Shown here piece by piece: positions 16,044 through 24,185 of a stretch of DNA of 60,063 nucleotides. The position numbers and the translations under genes were made by a program. This DNA is from an uncultured Acidaminococcus sp. (lineage in GTDB: Bacteria; Bacillota; Negativicutes; Acidaminococcales; Acidaminococcaceae): contig CAJMHI010000004.1 of NCBI GenBank assembly GCA_905213155.1, positions 1-60,063 on the forward strand, written 5' to 3'. Below the pieces are notes generated by a model. That model did not search any database. It had not been told where the DNA came from and saw nothing but the letters and a program-made list of their open reading frames with translations. Every line of letters starts with the position of its first letter. Positions within the stretch are counted from its first letter, which is position 1.

Positions 16044-17102
16044 ATGATTAAGAAAGAGATTATGGGGCTGGACCTGCCAGAACTGCAGCAGGAACTGCTA
16101 CCGCTGGGACTAAAGAAATTCCGGGCCGAGCAAGTTTTTCGCTGGCTGTATGAAAAAGCGGCGGTGGACTTTTCTAAAATGAGCAATCTGGGCAAAGAAA
16201 CACGGAAGTTATTGGCAGAGCGATATACCATCGCAACGGCTGCCGTAAACATGCTGCGGGAATCCCGTTCTCAGGATAACCTGACCTGGAAAGTGCTCCT
16301 GGAACTAACAGACGGCGCCACAGTGGAAACGGTGCTCATGCACCACGACTATGGCTACAGCGTCTGTCTTTCCTCCCAGGTGGGCTGCGCTATGGGATGT
16401 GCTTTCTGCGCCAGCGGGCTGCACGGATTTGTGCGGAATCTGACGACGGCGGAAATCCTGGCACAGCTGTATTTCTTCCAGCACCAATTGCAGGAAAAAG
16501 GAGAACGGGTCAGCCGTGTGGTGGTGATGGGTAGTGGGGAGCCGATGTTGAATTTGGATAACGTGCTGCATGCGTTGGATATTTTGCACAGCGACCGGGG
16601 GCAAGGAATCGGCTACCGGAATATGACTATATCCACTTGCGGAGTAGTACCCGGGATTCAAAAAATGACAGCCCTGGGTTGCAATATCAATCTGGCCATT
16701 TCCCTGCATGCTGCTGATAAAGCTCTGCGAACGAAGCTCATGCCCATCAACCAGACCTATCCCTTTCCAGAAGTCATTGCGGCGGCGGATGCCTATGAAA
16801 AAAGCAATGGCCGCCAGGTCATGTATGAATATATTCTCCTTTCGGGGATTAACGATCAGCCGGTGCATGCGGAAAAACTGGCGGATGCAGTGGCAGGAAA
16901 AGAGTGCGTGATCAACTTAATCCCTGCCAATCCGGTACCGGAAAAGGGGTTCCAACGTCCTAGTGATAAAGCGGTGGATCGCTTCTTCCAGATTTTGAAA
17001 AAACGGCGTTGCAACGTAACCGTGCGGAAAGAAATGGGAAAAGACATCAATGCCGCCTGCGGCCAACTGCGGGCCATGGCACTAAAGGAGGCCGAAGGAT
17101 GA
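16044..17102 (+). CDS. rlmN: dual-specificity 23S rRNA/tRNA C2-adenine methyltransferase RlmN
   Basis: A 352-aa radical-SAM enzyme that methylates A2503 of 23S rRNA and A37 of some tRNAs. The radical-SAM cluster motif CAMGCAFC (CxxxCxxC) lies near residue 115, GSGEPMLN and the substrate loop follow, and the C-terminal Cys that carries the methyl intermediate is present in NAACGQLRA. The N-terminal helical domain (LQQELLPLGLKKFRAEQVFRWLY) is intact. It overlaps the next gene by an ATGA. A Cfr resistance enzyme is less likely, given the housekeeping position and sequence. Confidence 0.96.
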   Translation: MIKKEIMGLDLPELQQELLPLGLKKFRAEQVFRWLYEKAAVDFSKMSNLGKETRKLLAERYTIATAAVNMLRESRSQDNLTWKVLLELTDGATVETVLMHHDYGYSVCLSSQVGCAMGCAFCASGLHGFVRNLTTAEILAQLYFFQHQLQEKGERVSRVVVMGSGEPMLNLDNVLHALDILHSDRGQGIGYRNMTISTCGVVPGIQKMTALGCNINLAISLHAADKALRTKLMPINQTYPFPEVIAAADAYEKSNGRQVMYEYILLSGINDQPVHAEKLADAVAGKECVINLIPANPVPEKGFQRPSDKAVDRFFQILKKRRCNVTVRKEMGKDINAACGQLRAMALKEAEG

Positions 17103-17815
17103 TTGCAGTAGCAAGAACCAGCAGGGGCATGGTGCGCCCCAACAATGAGGACAGCATCCTGGTGCGGGAACCCGATCTGTATGCCATTGCTGACGGTATG
17201 GGGGGCGCCGATGCAGGGGAAGTGGCAAGTTACGAAGCAGTCCATCAATTGGAACGGCTGGATTTGTCGGGCCTTAGCCGGGAAGATATTTTGCCGGCTC
17301 TGGAGCGGAGTATCCAAAATATCAATAAAAAAATCTGGGAATTGTCCTGCAACAAGGATAATTTTACTGGTATGGGCACCACGCTGACAGCGGTGTATGT
17401 GCTGGATGCCCACAGCGCCTTTGTGGCTCACGTGGGGGATAGCCGGATCTACGTGTACCAGGATGACCGGCTACGGCAGGTGACCAGCGACCACAGCTAT
17501 GTGGCGGAAATGGTGCGGCAGAAACAAATGACACCGCTGGAAGCGGAGCAGTCGGACCAGAAACATGTGATTACCCGGGCTATTGGGGTAGGCCCCCAGG
17601 TCCAGGTGGATACGTTTGAAATTCTGCTAGACGGGGCTAAGAAATTATTGATTTGCTCCGATGGCCTCACCAATATGATTTCCGAGGCAGAAATTGCCAG
17701 GATCATGCGGGACCAGAATTTAGAGCGGCTGGCGGATGGGCTGATGAACGGCGCCATGACCGCTGGCGGGGATGACAATATTTCCTTTATCATTGTGGAT
17801 TTGGAGGCGGCGTAA
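17099..17815 (+). CDS. prpC: PP2C-family Ser/Thr protein phosphatase
   Basis: A 238-aa metal-dependent phosphatase that reverses the action of the kinase encoded immediately downstream. PP2C motifs are in order: RPNNEDSILV, ADGMGGADAGEVAS with a metal-binding Asp, GMGTTLTAVY, VAHVGDSRIYV, TSDHSY, and the final GGDDNISFIIVDL. The start is ATG 17099, giving a 4-nt overlap with rlmN and the preceding AAAGGAGG; a longer frame from 17009 lies inside rlmN. It overlaps the kinase gene by one base, so the pair is translationally coupled. Confidence 0.95.
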   Translation: MIAVARTSRGMVRPNNEDSILVREPDLYAIADGMGGADAGEVASYEAVHQLERLDLSGLSREDILPALERSIQNINKKIWELSCNKDNFTGMGTTLTAVYVLDAHSAFVAHVGDSRIYVYQDDRLRQVTSDHSYVAEMVRQKQMTPLEAEQSDQKHVITRAIGVGPQVQVDTFEILLDGAKKLLICSDGLTNMISEAEIARIMRDQNLERLADGLMNGAMTAGGDDNISFIIVDLEAA

Positions 17816-19764
17816 TGGGAGAACGTATTACATTAAATGGCCGCTATGAAATTATTGATAAAGTGGGCGGCGGCGGCATGGCCGAAGTGTTCCATGGCTA
17901 CGACACCGTGCTGCACCGGGATGTGGGCATTAAAATTCTCCGGGACCAATTTATCCAGGATAAGGATTTTGTGCGGCGTTTCCAGCAGGAAGCCTGTAGT
18001 GCAGCCTGTCTGAACCATTCTAATATCGTCAATATCTACGACAGCGGCAGTGAACATGATATTTACTACATCGTGATGGAGTATGTGGTGGGGCGTTCCC
18101 TAAAAGAAATTATTGAAGAAAATGGTGCACTGGATTATAAAACGGCGGTGCGCTATGCCATCGGGATTGCCTCGGCGTTAAAACAAGCCCATGATCACTC
18201 TATCGTGCACTGCGACGTAAAAAGCCAAAATATCCTGATTGATACCCGGGGTGTAGCGAAAATCACGGATTTTGGCATTGCCCGTGCCTTTGGGCAGCCC
18301 AGCGACGGCGGGGATAAAAATGTTATTGGCTCCGTGTATTACCTTTCGCCGGAACAAGCCGCCGGGCAGCCTGTGACACCTCGGTCCGATTTGTATTCCC
18401 TGGGGGTAGTGCTTTTTGAAATGCTGACAGGGAAACTGCCCTACAATGGGGATACCCCTCTGGAAGTGGCCCGGCAGCACCTGGAATCTTCCACACCGTC
18501 TGCCAGACGTTACGATCCGGAGATTCCCTACTACCTGGACAACATCATTACCAAGGCACTGGCGAAAAATCCCAAGCTACGATATGCTACCGCCGATGAT
18601 TTCTTAAACGATTTGCAACGGGCGCAAAAGCGCTTGTTAGCGGATGCAGGATTGGAACCAGAGTGGAATCATGTGAAGAAACCTGTCAGCGACGAGACCA
18701 TGGTGATCCAAAAAAGCGATATGCTGGATGGGATTTTGCCGGCTCCGGAAGGAACGAACAAAAAGAATGGAGTTAAAGCGCAGAAAATGGGAGAAGCCGG
18801 GCAGGAAGCATCTGGCCAAACTAACAAGAAAAAACTGGCGGCCTTTTTTCTGGCAGCTCTTGTGGTGCTTTCCGGCGTGATTTATCTGATCATAGGCTAT
18901 ACTACAGGAGACACAGAAGTTCCTGACGTTACGGGGAAAACCGTGGTAGAGGCAGAAGCCATTTTGGTAAAGAACAACCTGGGATTTGATTTGGCGGAAG
19001 ATTACAGTGCCACGATCCCCCAGGGCAGTGTTATTAAGCAGGATCCTACTGCAGGGTCCAAGGTGAAAGCGGGACGCAAAATCCACCTGACGGTGAGTAA
19101 AGGCGCCGAACCTGGCGTCGTGCCAGACCTAAAAGGTAAAACCTTAGCAGAGGCCTCACAGCTTCTCACGGCGGCTAAACTGCAGGTAGGGACGGTCACG
19201 GTTAAATACGAAGCTGGTGCCCCCCAGGGGACAGTGATTGAACAAAGCCTGGCACCTAAGAGCAAGGCAGGCGAAGGTAGCAAAGTAGATTTGGTGATGA
19301 ATATCAGCGGAAGCCAGACCGTAGTACCCTCTCTGGAAGGATTATCCCTGTCCGATGCCCAAAGTAAACTGGGGGATATGGGACTGGTGCTGGGGCGCAT
19401 TGAAACCAAAGACAGCGATAAAGATAAGGACACCGTACTGTCCTTTGATCCCGGTGCGGGCAAAGTGGTGGAAAAAGGTTCCGCTGTGACGCTGGTGGTT
19501 TCTTCCGGGAAAAAACAGGAAGACAAAAAAGTTGACGCAGGCGGCGCCTCTGGGGCCGTGACCCGCTCTATTGCCTATACTGTGCCTGGCAGCGGGGCAG
19601 CGAAAGATGTAAAGATTGTAGCCCAAAGCGCTGGGAATTCATGGACGGTGTATTCCGGGTCCGTTTCTCCTGGCACCCGACTGACCCAGGAAGTGGACAT
19701 TGCACCCGGCGGCAACATCAAAATCTATGTCAATGGGGAATTGGCGGAGGATAAAACCTTTTGA
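17815..19764 (+). CDS. prkC: Stk1/PrkC-type PASTA-domain Ser/Thr protein kinase
   Basis: A 649-aa transmembrane kinase that senses cell-wall material. The kinase domain spans about residues 10-270 (Gly loop GGGGMAEVF, Lys40, Glu59, DFG at 152-154, GSVYYLSPEQA). A hydrophobic helix lies at 341-361, followed by three PASTA repeats (about 369-432, 433-504, 505-572). A further C-terminal beta-rich segment follows, holding GSWTVYSG-like and IKIYVNG stretches. The catalytic loop reads HCDVKSQN, so the usual Arg of HRD is Cys133: a non-RD kinase, less dependent on activation-loop phosphate. The catalytic Asp134, Lys136 and Asn139 are kept, so activity is expected. Confidence 0.95.
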   Translation: MGERITLNGRYEIIDKVGGGGMAEVFHGYDTVLHRDVGIKILRDQFIQDKDFVRRFQQEACSAACLNHSNIVNIYDSGSEHDIYYIVMEYVVGRSLKEIIEENGALDYKTAVRYAIGIASALKQAHDHSIVHCDVKSQNILIDTRGVAKITDFGIARAFGQPSDGGDKNVIGSVYYLSPEQAAGQPVTPRSDLYSLGVVLFEMLTGKLPYNGDTPLEVARQHLESSTPSARRYDPEIPYYLDNIITKALAKNPKLRYATADDFLNDLQRAQKRLLADAGLEPEWNHVKKPVSDETMVIQKSDMLDGILPAPEGTNKKNGVKAQKMGEAGQEASGQTNKKKLAAFFLAALVVLSGVIYLIIGYTTGDTEVPDVTGKTVVEAEAILVKNNLGFDLAEDYSATIPQGSVIKQDPTAGSKVKAGRKIHLTVSKGAEPGVVPDLKGKTLAEASQLLTAAKLQVGTVTVKYEAGAPQGTVIEQSLAPKSKAGEGSKVDLVMNISGSQTVVPSLEGLSLSDAQSKLGDMGLVLGRIETKDSDKDKDTVLSFDPGAGKVVEKGSAVTLVVSSGKKQEDKKVDAGGASGAVTRSIAYTVPGSGAAKDVKIVAQSAGNSWTVYSGSVSPGTRLTQEVDIAPGGNIKIYVNGELAEDKTF

Positions 19765-20639
19765 GTACGCTGACAGGACGGGTCCTGAAAACTTATAACG
19801 GATACTATTATGTGCTAGATGCTGCGGGCCATACCCACACTTGCAAGGTCAAGGGGAAAATGAAGCAGAGGCGGTTTGTCCTGGCAACGGGAGATTGGGT
19901 GGAAGTGGAGACGGGCGCCTCCGAAGGTATGATTATCCGCACGCTGCCCCGCAAAAATCTGCTGCAGCGACCCCTTGTGGCCAATGTGGACTGCCTGATG
20001 GCTGTCTTTGCCTGTAAAAATCCTGATCCCAATCCCCTTTTGGTGGATAAGCTATTGGCACTGGCAGAAGTGGCGCATATCCCCGCGGCGCTGGTATTCA
20101 ATAAAAGCGACATGGCACCTAAAGGTTTGGTGGCGCATGTTAAAGAGTTGTATGAACCTTTGGGGTATCAGATCTTTGTTACCCGGGCCAGGGAGGGAGA
20201 AGGGCTGGAACCGCTGCGGAGCCTTATCCAGGATCATACTGTGGTTTTTGGAGGTCCCAGCGGCGTGGGAAAATCCACTCTGCTCAATTATCTGGACCCA
20301 AGCCTTGCGCTTAGGACAGGGCAGGTGAGCAATAAAATCGGGCGGGGACGGCATACCACCCGGTTTGCCCAGCTACTACCTTTTGCCGGGGGCTTTTTGG
20401 TAGATACGCCGGGATTTGGGAATATTAACCTGGCAGAACTCTCCATAGCAAGGGCGGAGGATGGCTTTAGGGAAATCAAAGCCAGGGAAGGCCTGTGCCG
20501 TTTTACCGGGTGTAGCCATACCCATGAGCCAGGTTGTGAAGTCAAAAAAGCGGTAGAGGAAGGAAATATTGCTGCCAGCCGCTATACGTCTTATTGTATG
20601 ATCCGTCAGGAGCTGGCGGAAGCAAAGAAAAGAGGGTAA
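19761..20639 (+). CDS. rsgA: ribosome small-subunit-dependent GTPase RsgA
   Basis: A 292-aa circularly permuted GTPase that helps 30S maturation. It has an N-terminal OB fold (GRVLKTYNGYYYVLD), then G4 NKSD before the P-loop GPSGVGKSTL and G3 DTPG, as expected for the permuted order. A C-terminal zinc segment contains C-x4-C-x-H-x5-C (CRFTGCSHTHEPGC). The start is a TTG at 19761, overlapping the kinase stop, with GGAGG 10 nt upstream. No nearby ATG fits the family start, so the rare codon is credible. Confidence 0.94.
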   Translation: MSTLTGRVLKTYNGYYYVLDAAGHTHTCKVKGKMKQRRFVLATGDWVEVETGASEGMIIRTLPRKNLLQRPLVANVDCLMAVFACKNPDPNPLLVDKLLALAEVAHIPAALVFNKSDMAPKGLVAHVKELYEPLGYQIFVTRAREGEGLEPLRSLIQDHTVVFGGPSGVGKSTLLNYLDPSLALRTGQVSNKIGRGRHTTRFAQLLPFAGGFLVDTPGFGNINLAELSIARAEDGFREIKAREGLCRFTGCSHTHEPGCEVKKAVEEGNIAASRYTSYCMIRQELAEAKKRG

Positions 20640-20643
20640 TCCT

Positions 20644-21285
20644 ATGCTGCTTATTGCACCATCGATTTTGTCCGCAGATTTTTCCCGCTTGAGCGTGGAA
20701 CTGGCCCGGATCAAAGATGCCGGTGCCGATTGGGCCCATATTGATGTGATGGATGGAAATTTTGTGCCCAATCTCACTTTTGGGGCCCCAGTGGTAAAGT
20801 GTCTGCGCGATCGTTCTGATCTGTTTTTTGACTGCCATTTAATGGTGGAACACCCGGAAAACTATGTGGATGCCTTTGCCGCGGCAGGGGCCAATTTGCT
20901 CTGCGTCCATACAGAAGCCACAAAGCATTTGCACCGCTGCATCCAGCGGATTAAAAATTGCAATTTGCAGGCCGGGGTAGCCCTCAATCCGGCTACACCC
21001 CTTAGCAGTATAGAAGAAATTCTGCCGTACGTGGATATGGTGCTAGTGATGAGTGTGAACCCGGGATTTGGTGGACAGAAATTTATTTCTACTATGCCGG
21101 ACAAAATTCGCCGACTGCGGCAGCAAATTGATGCCGGTGGGTACAAGGTGCTCATTGAAGTGGACGGGGGGATTAACCCGGAGACGGCCAAAGCCTGCAA
21201 AAAAGCTGGCGCAGATGTTCTGGTAGCTGGTTCCTATGTGTTTGGCGCCATTGATATGAAAGAGGCTGTCGCCTCCCTGCGGTAA
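20644..21285 (+). CDS. rpe: ribulose-phosphate 3-epimerase
   Basis: A 213-aa TIM-barrel enzyme interconverting ribulose-5-P and xylulose-5-P in the pentose phosphate pathway. The start IAPSILSADFSRL, the WAHIDVMDGNFVPN metal/substrate loop, the FDCHLMVEHPE segment, MSVNPGFGGQKF and the C-terminal VDGGINPETA phosphate site are all present. The length is normal. It lies 4 nt after rsgA in the conserved operon and is preceded by AGAGGG. Confidence 0.97.
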   Translation: MLLIAPSILSADFSRLSVELARIKDAGADWAHIDVMDGNFVPNLTFGAPVVKCLRDRSDLFFDCHLMVEHPENYVDAFAAAGANLLCVHTEATKHLHRCIQRIKNCNLQAGVALNPATPLSSIEEILPYVDMVLVMSVNPGFGGQKFISTMPDKIRRLRQQIDAGGYKVLIEVDGGINPETAKACKKAGADVLVAGSYVFGAIDMKEAVASLR

Positions 21286-21289
21286 AACT

Positions 21290-22630
21290 ATGAAATTACG
21301 ATTCTGGAAAGGCTGGCAACAAAAGCGGAAACGGAAAATCAAAATTGTGCTGCTGGCGCTTTTGGCAGGGGGGGTATTGGTATTTTGGCTAGCGTATATT
21401 GCCAGTATCCATGCGGCCCAAATCTTTAACCGCACTATGGCCCACCAGAATTATTTTGACGGCACCATTACGGTGGGGCGGCTTACAGCAACCCCCTTTG
21501 GCCACGTCCGGTTTGAAGACCTGGAATGGAAGGGTAGCCATGATGGCAACCGTGTCTTTGTACCCGAAGGCTCCTTTCAGGTGCGGCCACTGGATATTGT
21601 GTTTCGCCGGATCTCTACGTCCACGCTGGAAAATTTGGAATTGCACCAGGCGGATATTGAGCTGACCTTTACGGAAAATATGCACGTGCGGGGTATTAAA
21701 GCCGCAGAGTTACCGGAGCCGGGGGTTTGGAGTGACAAAAATAAAAAAGACTTTGATATCAAATTAAAAAATGTGGATGCCATCGTGAAGTTGGACCATT
21801 GCAAGCTAAAAGCACACTACAAACAGCGGCTGCATACCTTTGAGGATGTTAATGCCGTACTCCATTATAACAGCCGGGACAAGCTGGCTATTGATTTTTC
21901 TACCGGACAGCTGGGCGGTACGCTGGAAGGCGGGGGCGTGGATATCCAGGGCAATATTGACCTGAAGCCTAAAGTCTCTACCTATAATCTCCAGCTGGGG
22001 ATCCGGGAGCTGAATCCATCCTCCCTGGGGACTGGTCTGGAATTGTATGAGAAAGTCACAGCCAGTGCTACCGTAACGGGAAATTTACCGGACCCGGTGA
22101 TTATCGGGGAACTGTATATGCCCACGCTGACACTCCCGGGGCTGAAATTTACCAATGTAAAAGGAAGCTTTAAATACGAGGATGGGTATATTGCTGCCCA
22201 AAACGTTACTGCCAAAATCTTTGAAGGCACTTGCGATGCTCAGGGTGGATTTAACCTGGATACCAAGGCGTATCGTGTCAGCGTTATGGGGCACGACCTG
22301 CACAGTGAGGACGCTACCAACGTGCCCTATTTTCGTACGCTGGTGCAGCTGGATCTGAAAATGATCTGTGACGGAGATAACCGCTCTACCCTGACCTATG
22401 GATCGTTCTATTCCGGCAAGGGCATTTACGCCGTAATAAAGTTTGATTCCATCCGGGGAACCTTCTCCAACCAGTATAAGAAACTGACCTTTAGCGATGT
22501 GGAAATTAAGTCTACAGGTGGAGACATTGTGGCACCCCAATTTGAATTACTAGATGGGCGGCTGCGCATGGGAAACCTGTATTATGTTGCCCCTGGCGGC
22601 GGCCGCGTACCCATTCGTTTTTTCAGCTGA
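21290..22630 (+). CDS. AsmA-like membrane-anchored envelope protein
   Basis: A 446-aa protein with a basic N-terminus and a single signal-anchor helix (about residues 19-40), then an extracytoplasmic region rich in short beta strands. Segments such as NYFDGTITVGRLTATPFGHVRFEDLEWKG, ADIELTFTENMHVRG, YTLxL-like strands and PGLKFTNVKGSFKYEDGYIAAQNVTAKIFEGT resemble the repeating beta-groove of AsmA/TamB/YhdP proteins, which carry lipids across the periplasm of diderm bacteria. No single family signature was decisive, so the family is inferred from strand pattern. It starts 4 nt after rpe and is probably the last gene of the long operon. Confidence 0.6.
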   Translation: MKLRFWKGWQQKRKRKIKIVLLALLAGGVLVFWLAYIASIHAAQIFNRTMAHQNYFDGTITVGRLTATPFGHVRFEDLEWKGSHDGNRVFVPEGSFQVRPLDIVFRRISTSTLENLELHQADIELTFTENMHVRGIKAAELPEPGVWSDKNKKDFDIKLKNVDAIVKLDHCKLKAHYKQRLHTFEDVNAVLHYNSRDKLAIDFSTGQLGGTLEGGGVDIQGNIDLKPKVSTYNLQLGIRELNPSSLGTGLELYEKVTASATVTGNLPDPVIIGELYMPTLTLPGLKFTNVKGSFKYEDGYIAAQNVTAKIFEGTCDAQGGFNLDTKAYRVSVMGHDLHSEDATNVPYFRTLVQLDLKMICDGDNRSTLTYGSFYSGKGIYAVIKFDSIRGTFSNQYKKLTFSDVEIKSTGGDIVAPQFELLDGRLRMGNLYYVAPGGGRVPIRFFS

Positions 22631-22660
22631 AAGCAAACCCAGTAAAGGAGATAAAAAAGT

Positions 22661-23128
22661 ATGCACCGATCACGCCATTTGCCGGTGGCCATTCATATCT
22701 TACTGTGTGTGGATGCCTTTCAAGGCAAAAAACCAGTGACCAGCCGTGTTTTGGCCGCAAGTACGGGAGTTCATCCGGTAGATATTCGGCGGCTTATGAG
22801 CCAGCTTGCCAAAGCGGGCCTATTAACTGGAGGGCAGGGACGCTTGGGAAACCATCTGAACCGTCCTCTTTCCAGAATTAGCCTCTACGATGTGTACCAG
22901 GCTGTAGAGCCGGAACCGGAGAAATCGCTTTTTCCGGTTCATACGCGTTCCAGTCAGGAATGCCCGGTGGGACGGCATATTCAGCAGGCCCTCCAAGAAC
23001 CCTTTTACCAAGTGGAGCAAGCCATGAAGGCTTCTATGGACGAGCTGATGCTGGATAGAATTCAAAAAGAGATTGGCCTTTTGGAAAGGGCAAACCCTTC
23101 TTTTTTCCCCTTGACAACTGACTTTTGA
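22661..23128 (+). CDS. Rrf2 family transcriptional regulator (YwnA-like)
   Basis: A 155-aa winged-helix regulator: HLPVAIHILLCVDAF, then VTSRVLAASTGVHPVDIRRLMSQLAKAGLL as the HTH and wing, and RPLSRISLYDVYQAVE typical of Rrf2. IscR/NsrR-type members bind Fe-S through three cysteines; here the equivalent region holds only one (SSQECPVG), so cluster binding is unlikely. It may instead sense a thiol or nothing. An AAAGGAGAT precedes the ATG. The promoter of glyQS overlaps its 3' end. Its target is unknown. Confidence 0.88.
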   Translation: MHRSRHLPVAIHILLCVDAFQGKKPVTSRVLAASTGVHPVDIRRLMSQLAKAGLLTGGQGRLGNHLNRPLSRISLYDVYQAVEPEPEKSLFPVHTRSSQECPVGRHIQQALQEPFYQVEQAMKASMDELMLDRIQKEIGLLERANPSFFPLTTDF

Positions 23129-23139
23129 TTTGCTATAGT
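23111..23139 (+). promoter_or_regulatory. promoter of the glyQS T-box leader
   Basis: A consensus TTGACA (23111-23116) and TATAGT (23134-23139) are spaced by 17 nt. The -35 lies inside the last codons of the Rrf2 gene. The predicted transcript start is near 23146. Confidence 0.75.
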
Positions 23140-23145
23140 CCACTG

Positions 23146-23290
23146 TATAGGTGATGATGGGGTTGGCAGCCCGGAGCCAGTGTTTTACAAGAGTGGCCGC
23201 AGAGGCGGCAAGCAGGGTGGAACCGCGGAAGAGATCTCCCGTCCCTGTAATGTAGCAGTCCTGTCTACATTGCAGAGACGGGAGTTTTTT
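23146..23290 (+). promoter_or_regulatory. T-box riboswitch leader (glycyl-tRNA sensing) with terminator
   Basis: The T-box sequence AGGGTGGAACCGCG is exact at 23214-23227. It is preceded by a stem III hairpin (GCCGC-agag-GCGGC, about 23196-23209) and followed by a long terminator (23236-23255 with 23265-23284) and six T. GATGATGG at 23153-23160 resembles the 5' edge of Stem I. A GGC glycine codon lies at 23165-23167. Only about 50 nt separate the predicted start site from stem III, far less than a canonical Stem I. Uncharged tRNA-Gly should favour antitermination and glyQS expression. Confidence 0.88.
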
Positions 23291-23307
23291 GTTTAGGAGG
23301 AGCGCAT

Positions 23308-24183
23308 ATGGATTTTCAAACCATCATTTTGAATCTGCAAAAGTATTGGTCCAGCCTGGGCTGCATCATGGCTCAGCCATATGATGTGGAAAAAGGAGCC
23401 GGGACTATGAACCCGTCCACGTTTTTGCGGGTACTGGGGCCGGAACCTTGGAACGTATGTTATGTGGAACCATCCCGTCGTCCTGCTGATGGCCGGTATG
23501 GGGATAACCCCAACCGTCTCTACCAACATCATCAGTTTCAGGTGATTATGCAACCTAGCCCCAACAATATCCAGGAATTGTACCTGGAAAGTCTGCGGGA
23601 ACTGGGTATTCATCCGGAAGAGCATGATATCCGTTTTGTGGAAGATAACTGGGAATCCCCTACCTTGGGCGCCTGGGGTATGGGCTGGGAAGTTTGGCTG
23701 GATGGCATGGAAATCACCCAGTTTACCTATTTCCAGCAGGTAGGGTCCATTGACATTAAGCCTGTGGCTGTGGAAATTACGTACGGCCTGGAGCGGCTCG
23801 CCATGTATATCCAAGGTGTGGAAAACGTGTACGACCTGCAGTGGGTAGGAAACGTGACCTACGGCGACGTATTCCATACCAACGAAGTGGAACAGTCCCG
23901 CTACAGCTTTGATATTGCAGATATTGACCTGCTGTTTGACCTTTTTGATAAGTACGAAAAGGAAGCCAAGCGGGTAATCCTGACGGGAAATATCCGGCCG
24001 GCCTATGATTATGTGCTGAAATGCTCTCATACCTTTAACCTGCTGGATGCCCGGGGCGCGATCAGTGTCAGCGAACGGACCAATTACATTTCCCGTGTGC
24101 GCAGCCTGGCACGGCTTTGTGCGGCTGCCTATGTGGAACAACGGGAAAAACTGGGTTTTCCTATGCTGAAGAGAGGAAACTAA
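23308..24183 (+). CDS. glyQ: glycine--tRNA ligase alpha subunit
   Basis: A 291-aa class II synthetase subunit of normal length. It holds the aminoacylation site of the alpha2-beta2 glycyl-tRNA synthetase. Typical segments are LQKYWSSLGC, QPYDVEKGAGTMNP, VEPSRRPADGRYG, QHHQFQVIMQPSP, EDNWESPTLGAWGMGWEVW and VEITYGLERLAMY. GGAGGAG lies 9 nt upstream. It is controlled by the T-box and followed directly by glyS. Confidence 0.98.
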   Translation: MDFQTIILNLQKYWSSLGCIMAQPYDVEKGAGTMNPSTFLRVLGPEPWNVCYVEPSRRPADGRYGDNPNRLYQHHQFQVIMQPSPNNIQELYLESLRELGIHPEEHDIRFVEDNWESPTLGAWGMGWEVWLDGMEITQFTYFQQVGSIDIKPVAVEITYGLERLAMYIQGVENVYDLQWVGNVTYGDVFHTNEVEQSRYSFDIADIDLLFDLFDKYEKEAKRVILTGNIRPAYDYVLKCSHTFNLLDARGAISVSERTNYISRVRSLARLCAAAYVEQREKLGFPMLKRGN

Positions 24184-24185
24184 TC

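Noticed and set aside
23293..24141. Minus-strand ORF of 282 codons opposite glyQ and the T-box terminator
   Set aside because: Shadow of glyQ; it would also overlap the leader terminator and lacks a start signal.
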